Below are positions 1-6,180 of a DNA stretch of 6,180 nucleotides, piece after piece; position 1 is the stretch's first letter, and each line of letters begins with the position of its first letter. The notes under the pieces were generated by a model that did not search any database, was not told the origin of the DNA, and saw only the letters and a list, made by a program, of their open reading frames with translations. The stretch comes from Tardiphaga sp. GTDB lineage: Bacteria; Pseudomonadota; Alphaproteobacteria; Rhizobiales; Xanthobacteraceae. The position numbers were made by a program, and so were the translations under genes. The stretch covers positions 1 to 6,180 of the forward strand of contig JACMOT010000578.1 of assembly GCA_014377915.1 (NCBI GenBank). Reading direction: 5' to 3'.

Positions 1-2
1 CC

Positions 3-290
3 AAGGGCATCAATGAAAGCGGTGTGCTGCTGCGCCACGCGCTGCGCAATGCGGCGGTCCCGGTCATCACCGTGATCGGAACCGGCTTTGCGCTGCTGAT
101 CTCCGGCGTCGTCGTCACCGAGAGCGTGTTCAACCTGCCCGGCATCGGACGCCTGACGGTCGACGCGGTGCTGGCGCGCGATTTTCCGGTGATCCAGGCG
201 ATGATCCTGCTGACGTCCTTCGTCTATGTAATGGTCAATCTGCTGATCGACCTCGCTTACTCGCTGCTCGATCCCAGAATCCGTTACTAA
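3..290 (+). CDS. Peptide ABC transporter permease, DppB-like (C-terminal part only)
   Basis: This is the 3' end of an inner-membrane permease of the dipeptide/oligopeptide/nickel ABC importer family. The reading frame is open from the window edge (first full codon at 3) to a TAA at 288-290, giving 95 visible residues; the start lies upstream. The first residues, KGINESGVLLRHALRN, match the second half of the conserved EAA-type cytoplasmic loop that contacts the ATPase. Two hydrophobic segments follow (about residues 20-45 and 62-85), separated by the family-typical stretch VFNLPGIGRL. The ending LLDPRIRY is the usual C-terminus of DppB-type subunits. The gene for a DppC-like permease starts 27 nt downstream, so the two very probably form the channel heterodimer. 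A GTG at 24 lies in frame, but it is inside the conserved loop and should not be taken as a start. The family is clear; the substrate is not. Confidence 0.93.
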   Translation, partial: KGINESGVLLRHALRNAAVPVITVIGTGFALLISGVVVTESVFNLPGIGRLTVDAVLARDFPVIQAMILLTSFVYVMVNLLIDLAYSLLDPRIRY

Positions 291-309
291 GAATTCGTTA
301 CTAGGAATC
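282..309 (+). repeat. Imperfect 14-bp tandem repeat across the stop of the first permease
   Basis: Two adjacent 14-nt units, 282-295 (CGTTACTAAGAATT) and 296-309 (CGTTACTAGGAATC), match at 12 of 14 positions. The first unit contains the TAA stop of the upstream permease. The second carries TAGGA at 302-306, the best Shine-Dalgarno-like sequence available to the next gene (ATG at 318). The arrangement looks like a small local duplication. Any effect on translation of the downstream gene is inference. Confidence 0.6.
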
Positions 310-317
310 CCCGACTG

Positions 318-1198
318 ATGGCGATCGAAACCCTACCCAATTCAACACTTCCCTCGCGCGGCGGGCCGTCACTCGGCTTCCTCACGGCGACGCCGATCAT
401 CGCGATTGCCACGGTGTGCCTGGCGCTGGTGATTGCCTCGGCGATCCTTGCTCCCTGGCTGTCGTCGCATGATCCGCAATTGCTGCTGCCGGCGCAGCGG
501 TTGAAGCCTATGAGCGCGGAATATTGGCTCGGCACCGACGCCTATGGCCGCGACGTGCTGGCGCGCATCCTGTATGGCGGCCGGATCTCGCTGATCATCG
601 GTCTCGGCGCCGCCGTGGTCAGCATCGCCATCGGTCTGCTGATCGGTCTGGTGTCCGGGTTCTTCAAGCCGATCGATGCCGTGCTGATGCGCGTGATGGA
701 CGGGTTGATGGCGATGCCCAGTGTGCTGCTGGCCATCGCCGTGGTGTCGCTGTCCGGCGCCACGCTGACCACCGTGCTGATCGCCATCACCATTCCGGAA
801 ATTCCCCGCGTCGCCCGGCTGGTCCGCTCGGTGGTACTGTCGGCGCGTGAAGAACCCTATGTCGAAGCCGCGATCTCGCTGGGCACCAGCCTGCCCAAGA
901 TCATGTGGCGGCATCTGATGCCGAACACCGTCGCGCCGCTGATCGTGCAAGGCACCTATGTCTGCGCCTCCGCGATCCTGACCGAGGCGATCCTGTCGTT
1001 TCTCGGCGCCGGCATCAGCCCGGAGACGCCAACCTGGGGCAACATCATGGCCGAGGGCCGGCAGTTCTTTCAGGTCAAGCCATCGCTGATCTTCTGGCCC
1101 GGCCTGCTGCTGTCGATCGCGATCCTCAGCGTCAATCTGATCGGCGACGCGGCGCGCGATGCGCTCGACCCGCGCATGAAACAGCGGGAGAGCGGCAA

Positions 1199-1202
<4 letters not shown>
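318..1202 (+). CDS. Peptide ABC transporter permease, DppC-like
   Basis: This is a complete 294-residue inner-membrane permease of the DppC/OppC/NikC type, the usual partner of a DppB-like subunit. An N-terminal membrane segment (about residues 26-48) is followed by the family hallmark LGTDAYGRDVLARILYG (71-87), then the transport-domain helices. The EAA loop that couples to the ATPase is at about 178-203 (EEPYVEAAISLGTSLPKI, with the invariant Gly at 189, then the conserved RHLMPN). The stretch ILSFLGAG followed by PTWG near the C-terminus, and the ending DALDPRMK, are also typical. The ATG at 318 has a modest upstream TAGGA and yields the normal family length. The TGA stop at 1200-1202 overlaps the GTG start of the ATPase gene, which implies translational coupling. 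The substrate is probably a short peptide or similar molecule, which membership in this family alone cannot prove. Confidence 0.95.
1186..1201 (+). promoter_or_regulatory. Ribosome binding site and GTG start of the fused ATPase
   Basis: GGGAG at 1186-1190 lies inside the end of the upstream permease gene and is followed by an 8-nt spacer and GTG at 1199-1201. The spacing is near ideal for GTG and too long (20 nt) for the ATG at 1211, so it decides the start. The GTGA overlap with the permease stop is the usual architecture for coupled translation. Confidence 0.65.
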
Positions 1203-2878
<1,676 letters not shown>

Positions 2879-2881
<3 letters not shown>

Positions 2882-2892
2882 GCTCCAGCCTA
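2879..2892. repeat. Small inverted repeat at the ATPase stop codon
   Basis: TAGGCT (2879-2884) and AGCCTA (2887-2892) are perfect reverse complements separated by CC, and would fold as a 5-bp stem with a 4-nt loop. The left arm begins with the TAG stop codon of the ATPase gene. No T-run follows, so it is not a standard intrinsic terminator. It may simply add structure at the transcript end next to the larger palindromic element. Confidence 0.4.
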
Positions 2893-2897
2893 TCATC

Positions 2898-2990
2898 CGT
2901 CATTGCGAGGAGCGAAGCGACGCGGCAATCCAGAGCCACGGAATCGGCAAGAACTGGATTGCTTCGTCGCAAGGGCTCCTCGCAATGACG
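2898..2990. repeat. Palindromic intergenic repeat, copy 1 (93 nt)
   Basis: The left arm (2898-2933) and right arm (2954-2990) form a long imperfect inverted repeat around a 20-nt loop (2934-2953). Paired blocks from the outside are 16 bp (CGTCATTGCGAGGAGC), 6 bp (GCGACG) and 9 bp (GCAATCCAG), 31 bp in all. They are separated by internal loops of 3x4 nt (GAA opposite the complement of CCTT) and 2x2 nt. Both arms are identical, base for base, to those of the copy at 5943-6030. I recognise the sequence as a dispersed alphaproteobacterial intergenic repeat, very common in Bradyrhizobium-type genomes. It encodes nothing. The element ends 25 nt before the M81 gene and could act as an mRNA-stabilising or attenuating hairpin, which is inference. 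Confidence 0.93.
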
Positions 2991-3015
2991 AACCATTGAA
3001 ATCGAGAATAACTTC

Positions 3016-4545
3016 ATGACCCGTATCGCTATCGGCGGCTTCCTGCACGAGACCAACACCTTCGCCCCCACCAAGGCGACCTTTGAGGCCTTCGTGCATG
3101 GCGGCGGCTGGCCGTCGATGACGCACGGCGCCGAGGTGCTGAAAGTGATGCGCGGCATCAATGTCGGCCTCGCCGGTTTCATCGAGGCGGCCGAGGCGAA
3201 GGGCTGGGAGCTGATCCCGACCATCGCCTGCGGCGCCAGCCCCTCGGCCCATGTCACCAAGGATGCGTTCGAGCGGATCGTGACCGAGATGATCGACGGC
3301 ATCCAGGCGGCGCTGCCGCTCGACGCGGTCTATCTCGATCTGCACGGCGCCATGGTCACCGAACATCTCGATGACGGCGAGGCCGAGATCGCCCGCCGCG
3401 TGCGCCAGGTGATCGGCCCGGACATTCCGTTCGTGATCAGCCTCGATCTGCACGGCAATATCTCGCCCGAACTGGTCGAGGACACCGACGCGCTGATCGC
3501 CTACCGCACCTACCCGCATGTCGACATGGCCGATACCGGCCGCGCCTGTGCGCGCCACATGGCGTTGCTGTTGTCCGGGCAGAGCTTCGCCAAGGCATTC
3601 CGGCAATTGCCGTTCCTGATTCCGATCAGCTGGCAGTGCACCAACGACCAGCCGACGAAGGGCATCTACCAGATGCTGGCCGCGCTGGAAGACGACCAGA
3701 TCCCGACGCTGTCGTTCTGCCCCGGCTTTCCCGCCGCCGACATTCCGAATTGCGGACCCAGCGTGTTCGCCTATGGCGTGACGCAGGCCGACGCCGACGC
3801 CGCGGCCGACACCATCGTCAAACTCGTCAGCGGCCACGAAGACGATTTCGACGGCAAGATCTACACGCCCGACGAAGGCGTGCTGCATGCGATGGAGCTG
3901 GCGAAGACCGCCTCGAAGCCGATCGTGATCGCCGACACCCAGGACAATCCCGGCGCCGGCGGCGATTCCGACACCACCGGCATGCTGCGCGCGCTGGTGC
4001 GCAACAACGCGACGAAAGCCTCGATCGGCGTGATCTACGATCCCGCCTCGTCCAGGGCCGCGCATGAGGCCGGCGAAGGCGCCACCATCACGCTGTCGCT
4101 CGGCGGCCAATCCGGCATTCCCGGCGATGCGCCCTACGAGAACACATTTACGGTGGAAAAACTGTCCGACGGCAAGTTTGTTGCCGACGGCCCCTATTAT
4201 GGCGGCCGTGACATGGACATGGGCCTGTCCGCCTGCCTGCGCATCAACGACATCCGCGTGGTGATCGCCTCGCACAAGGCGCAGCTCGCGGATCAGGCGA
4301 TGTACCGCTTCGTCGGCATCGAGCCGACCTCGGAATCGATCCTGGTCAACAAGAGCTCGGTGCATTTCCGCGCCGATTTCGAGCCGATCGCCGGCTCACT
4401 GCTGATCTGCGCCGCGCCCGGCGCAATGCCGGCCGACACCTCGACCCTGCCCTGGACGCGGCTGCGCCCGGGCATCCGCCTGAAGCCGAATGGCGCGCCG
4501 TTTACGCCGACCACCTCATCGCCCGCCCTCGCGCCCGCGACATGA
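3016..4545 (+). CDS. M81 family metallopeptidase, MlrC-like
   Basis: This 509-residue protein belongs to family M81, whose best-known member is MlrC (microcystinase C), a zinc enzyme that cleaves linearised peptide products of the cyanobacterial toxin microcystin. The N-terminal domain starts with the hallmark GGFLHETNTFAP (7-18) and holds YLDLHGAM (106-113), SLDLHGN (142-148) and YRTYPHVDM (163-171). Asp144, His146 and His168 match by spacing the D-x-H...H zinc ligands I recall for MlrC; His110 and Glu12 are further conserved candidates. The C-terminal MlrC_C-type domain carries DNPGAGGDSDTTG (310-322), SSVHFRADF and CAAPGAMPAD. Length is normal for the family. There is no signal peptide, so it should be cytoplasmic. 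The ATG at 3016 has GAGAA 7 nt upstream and the conserved motif begins directly after it. Position behind a peptide importer suggests it hydrolyses an imported peptide or amide. Most M81 members have no known substrate, so microcystin should not be assumed. Confidence 0.93.
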   Translation: MTRIAIGGFLHETNTFAPTKATFEAFVHGGGWPSMTHGAEVLKVMRGINVGLAGFIEAAEAKGWELIPTIACGASPSAHVTKDAFERIVTEMIDGIQAALPLDAVYLDLHGAMVTEHLDDGEAEIARRVRQVIGPDIPFVISLDLHGNISPELVEDTDALIAYRTYPHVDMADTGRACARHMALLLSGQSFAKAFRQLPFLIPISWQCTNDQPTKGIYQMLAALEDDQIPTLSFCPGFPAADIPNCGPSVFAYGVTQADADAAADTIVKLVSGHEDDFDGKIYTPDEGVLHAMELAKTASKPIVIADTQDNPGAGGDSDTTGMLRALVRNNATKASIGVIYDPASSRAAHEAGEGATITLSLGGQSGIPGDAPYENTFTVEKLSDGKFVADGPYYGGRDMDMGLSACLRINDIRVVIASHKAQLADQAMYRFVGIEPTSESILVNKSSVHFRADFEPIAGSLLICAAPGAMPADTSTLPWTRLRPGIRLKPNGAPFTPTTSSPALAPAT

Positions 4546-4569
4546 GGACCGCGAGCGTTTCGTTTGTCT

Positions 4570-4695
4570 CTTGCCCCGGACGCGATGCAACACGCAGTGT
4601 TGCTTCGCAGAGCCGGGGCCGTAGCGGGCGACAGCGTTTTGGGCGGTCCCGGCTCTGCGCAGCAGCGTTTCACGCTGCAGCGCGTCCGGGACAAG
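4570..4695. repeat. Double-hairpin inverted repeat element (126 nt)
   Basis: The element is a near-perfect inverted repeat, with outer ends CTTG (4570-4573) and CAAG (4692-4695) and inner ends around 4621 and 4644, about 22 nt apart. Each half also folds on itself. Hairpin A (4573-4619) has stems 4573-4579/4613-4619 (GCCCCGG/CCGGGGC), 4582-4585/4605-4608 (GCGA/TCGC) and 4587-4593/4597-4603 (GCAACAC/GTGTTGC), with loop GCA. Hairpin B (4646-4692) has the same layout: 4646-4652/4686-4692, 4657-4660/4680-4683 and 4662-4668/4672-4678, with loop TTC. The stem sequences differ between halves but always remain paired. It fills most of the 189-nt gap between the M81 and M20 genes. The sequence style is one I associate with Bradyrhizobium intergenic repeats. 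No protein is encoded, and no T-run follows it. Confidence 0.88.
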
Positions 4696-4721
4696 TAACA
4701 GACAGAATTTCTCTCTGACCT

Positions 4722-4737
4722 AAGGACAACTCACATG
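4722..4737 (+). promoter_or_regulatory. Ribosome binding site of the M20 amidohydrolase
   Basis: AAGGA at 4722-4726 is followed by an 8-nt spacer and the ATG at 4735-4737. It is the strongest Shine-Dalgarno match in the window and fixes the start of the amidohydrolase. It lies 26 nt beyond the outer edge of the double-hairpin element, so that structure would not mask it. Confidence 0.75.
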
Positions 4738-5901
4738 CCCACCATCGACCACATCGAAGCCTATGCCGACGAGCTGACCGCGATCCGCCGTGACCTGCAC
4801 GCGCATCCGGAAATCGGCTTCGAGGAAGTCCGCACCTCCGGCATCGTCGCCGAGAAGCTCGCCAGCTGGGGCGTCGAGGTGCATCGCGGCCTTGGTACCA
4901 CCGGCGTGGTCGGCGTACTGAAGGGCAAGGGCACCGGCACCAAAAGGATCGGCCTGCGCGCCGACATGGACGCGCTGCCGATGGAAGAGAACACCAATCT
5001 GGCGTGGCGATCGACGGTTCCCGGCCGCTTCCACGGCTGCGGCCATGACGGCCACACCACCATGCTGCTCGGCACCGCGCGCTATCTCGCCGAGACCCGC
5101 AATTTCGACGGCACCGTGCACTTCATCTTCCAGCCGGCCGAAGAAGGCCTCGGTGGCGCCCGCGCCATGATCAAGGACGGGCTGTTCACACAGTTCCCCT
5201 GCGACGAGATCTATGGCCTGCACAATGCGCCGGACATGAACCACGGCGAGATCGGCATCTTCCCCGGCCCGGCGATGGCCGCCGCCGACTTCTTCGATAT
5301 CAATATCGCCAGCTATGGCGCCCATGGCGCGATGCCGGAACGTTCCAAGGACGCCGTCGTGATCGCCATGACGCTCGGCCAGGCGCTGCAGACCATCGTC
5401 AGCCGCAACATCAGCCCGCTGAAGTCCGCGGTGCTGTCGATCACCCAGATCCATTCCGGCTCGGCCTATAACGTGATCCCCGGCGACGCGCATCTGTGCG
5501 GCACGATCCGCACCTTCGACGAGAAGATCCGCCTGTTCATTCGCGAACGGATGCACGCCATCGCCGCCGGCATGGCCACCGCGTTCGACTGCGAGATCAA
5601 GGTCGATATCCGCGACGGCTTCAGCGTCCTGATCAATCAGGAAGAGCATTCCAAGGCGATCGAGGAAGTCGCCAGGACCGTGGTCGGCGCCGAGAACGTC
5701 ATCACCGCGGTGAAGCCGAAGATGGGCTCCGAGGATTTCGCCGACATGCTGCACGCCGTGCCAGGCGCCTATTTCTGGGTCGGTCACGACGGCTCGGTGC
5801 CGGTGCATAATCCCGGCTATTATCTCGACGACAAGATCCTGCCGATCGGCGCCAGCATGTTCGCAAGGATCATCGAGACGCGGATGCCGGTGGCGGTGTA
5901 A
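4735..5901 (+). CDS. M20 family metallo-amidohydrolase (N-acyl-amino-acid/hippurate hydrolase type)
   Basis: This 388-residue cytoplasmic enzyme belongs to peptidase family M20, subfamily M20D. Members hydrolyse the amide of N-acyl amino acids or conjugates (aminoacylase, hippurate hydrolase, indole-3-acetyl-amino acid hydrolase) using two metal ions. Expected motifs appear in order: RRDLHAHPEIGFEE (18-31), GLRADMDALPMEE (73-85), HGCGHDGHTTML (100-111), QPAEEG (133-138), YGLHN (160-164), and GSEDF then VHNP near the end. By family comparison the metal ligands are Cys102, His104, Glu137, His163 and His358, with Glu136 as the catalytic base, so the enzyme should be active. The region after about residue 180 includes the lid/dimerisation domain (YGAHGAMPE, and SAYNVIPGDA). 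Length is typical and no signal peptide is seen. It follows the M81 gene on the same strand and could finish degradation of the same compound. The acyl group and amino acid it prefers cannot be deduced. Confidence 0.95.
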   Translation: MPTIDHIEAYADELTAIRRDLHAHPEIGFEEVRTSGIVAEKLASWGVEVHRGLGTTGVVGVLKGKGTGTKRIGLRADMDALPMEENTNLAWRSTVPGRFHGCGHDGHTTMLLGTARYLAETRNFDGTVHFIFQPAEEGLGGARAMIKDGLFTQFPCDEIYGLHNAPDMNHGEIGIFPGPAMAAADFFDINIASYGAHGAMPERSKDAVVIAMTLGQALQTIVSRNISPLKSAVLSITQIHSGSAYNVIPGDAHLCGTIRTFDEKIRLFIRERMHAIAAGMATAFDCEIKVDIRDGFSVLINQEEHSKAIEEVARTVVGAENVITAVKPKMGSEDFADMLHAVPGAYFWVGHDGSVPVHNPGYYLDDKILPIGASMFARIIETRMPVAV

Positions 5902-5915
5902 GACGGCACGCCGTC
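5902..5915. repeat. Small inverted repeat directly after the M20 stop
   Basis: GACGGC (5902-5907) and GCCGTC (5910-5915) are perfect reverse complements separated by AC, and would fold as a 5-bp GC-rich stem with a 4-nt loop. It starts at the base after the TAA stop of the amidohydrolase. No T-run follows, so it is not a convincing intrinsic terminator, although it could contribute to 3'-end stability. Confidence 0.4.
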
Positions 5916-5942
5916 GCAGCAGCGATAACACAGACATCTCCA

Positions 5943-6030
5943 CGTCATTGCGAGGAGCGAAGCGACGCGGCAATCCAGAGCTACAAGCAAGGACTGGATT
6001 GCTTCGTCGCAAGGGCTCCTCGCAATGACG
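5943..6030. repeat. Palindromic intergenic repeat, copy 2 (88 nt)
   Basis: This is the second copy of the element at 2898-2990, in the same orientation. The left arm (5943-5978, 36 nt) and right arm (5994-6030, 37 nt) are identical to the arms of copy 1. The loop (5979-5993) is 15 nt instead of 20 and differs in sequence. The same 16 + 6 + 9 bp pairing and the same two internal loops are present. It sits between the M20 gene and the crotonase gene and ends 65 nt before the latter's ATG. No transposase gene or clear target-site duplication is visible beside it. Confidence 0.93.
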
Positions 6031-6080
6031 GTGTTGAACAGATTCCCCGGACGTGCTTGAAAAAAGCAACGATAAAAACC

Positions 6081-6098
6081 GGGAGTGAAACTAATATG
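6081..6098 (+). promoter_or_regulatory. Ribosome binding site of the crotonase-family gene
   Basis: GGGAG at 6081-6085 precedes the ATG at 6096 by 10 nt. It supports the start codon of a gene that runs out of the window. The A-rich leader just before it (6060-6078) contrasts with the GC-rich surroundings and would leave the site unstructured. Confidence 0.6.
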
Positions 6099-6180
6099 GC
6101 CTACGAGAGAATTCTGTACGACGTCGCCGAACAGATTCTCATCATCACGCTGAACCGCCCGGAAAAGCCCAACGCCTATA
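6096..6180 (+). CDS. Enoyl-CoA hydratase/isomerase (crotonase) family protein, N-terminal fragment
   Basis: Only the first 28 codons lie inside the window and the frame is open at the edge. The translated start, MAYERILYDVAEQILIITLNRPEKPNAY, has the crotonase N-terminal pattern: a short beta strand, then ITLNRPE and an N-A-x motif. In crotonases the related LNRPEKLNAF stretch helps form the CoA-binding site. GGGAG at 6081-6085 lies 10 nt before the ATG and supports the start. Family members hydrate, isomerise or cleave acyl-CoA thioesters. The gene is co-oriented with the amidohydrolase upstream, but a 194-nt gap with a palindromic repeat separates them, so shared transcription is uncertain. 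A Pro stands where Leu or Met is more usual in the RPEK-x-NA motif. The specific reaction cannot be assigned from this fragment. Confidence 0.82.
   Translation, partial: MAYERILYDVAEQILIITLNRPEKPNAY

Noticed and set aside
2893..4365. Long - strand frame opposite the M81 gene, continuing through the palindromic repeat
   Set aside because: Its amino-terminal end is the translated repeat (RHCEE-type and APRND-type peptides, familiar as spurious annotations). The rest is the shadow of the M81 gene.
3016..4545. Annotation of the M81 gene as mlrC with a microcystin-degrading role
   Set aside because: Family membership is clear, but M81 proteins are widespread in soil bacteria without that pathway, and no other microcystin-pathway gene is seen here.
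4573..4692. Intrinsic terminator in the M81-M20 gap
   Set aside because: The hairpins are strong, but neither is followed by a run of T, and the element is a two-unit inverted repeat. I list it as a repeat element with possible RNA-structure effects.
2898..6030. Insertion sequence or CRISPR array
   Set aside because: There is no transposase gene and no clear target duplication at the repeats. Two copies 3 kb apart with self-complementary arms do not resemble a regularly spaced CRISPR array.
4720..6069. Long - strand frame of about 450 codons opposite the M20 gene
   Set aside because: It also begins within translated palindromic repeat sequence and then mirrors the amidohydrolase codons. It shows no domain motifs, while the + strand frame has a full set of catalytic residues.
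6034..6076. Possible promoter before the crotonase gene (TTGAAC at 6034, TTGAAA at 6057, GATAAA at 6071)
   Set aside because: No pair of hexamers combines good matches with 16-18 nt spacing. TTGAAC with TTGAAA at 17 nt gives only a 3-of-6 match at the -10 position. The A-rich tract alone is not enough evidence.

Overview
The window is a GC-rich stretch of an alphaproteobacterial chromosome, most likely Bradyrhizobium or a close relative in the same family (Rhodopseudomonas-like). The assignment rests on strong G/C third-position bias, on long palindromic intergenic repeats whose sequence I recognise from that group, and on the style of the genes. No database search was possible, so the genus is an inference.

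All real genes are on the + strand. Positions 3-2881 hold the distal part of a peptide/dipeptide-type (Dpp/Opp family) ABC importer: the C-terminal end of a DppB-like permease (its start and any substrate-binding protein lie upstream), a complete DppC-like permease, and one polypeptide with two fused ATPase domains. The junctions are tight: 27 nt between the permeases, and a 4-nt GTGA overlap between the second permease and the ATPase. Next come an M81 (MlrC-type) metallopeptidase at 3016-4545, an M20-family amidohydrolase at 4735-5901 with all expected metal ligands, and the first 28 codons of an enoyl-CoA hydratase/crotonase-family protein from 6096 to the window edge.

The gene set suggests a catabolic unit. 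The importer would bring in a peptide or peptide-like amide, the M81 and M20 enzymes would cleave amide bonds in the cytoplasm, and the crotonase may process a released acyl group as a CoA thioester. The substrate cannot be read from the sequence.

The three larger intergenic gaps (2882-3015, 4546-4734, 5902-6095) each hold a palindromic element. The first and third gaps carry two copies of one 88-93-nt element with identical arms and different loops, in the same orientation, so they bracket the M81-M20 pair. The middle gap carries an unrelated 126-nt element made of two 47-nt hairpins in inverted orientation. The stems of those two hairpins differ at five base pairs, every change is compensated, and the eight internal unpaired bases are identical. 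This covariation is the most notable non-coding signal in the window.

I found no RNA gene, transposase, CRISPR array, or well-supported promoter or intrinsic terminator.
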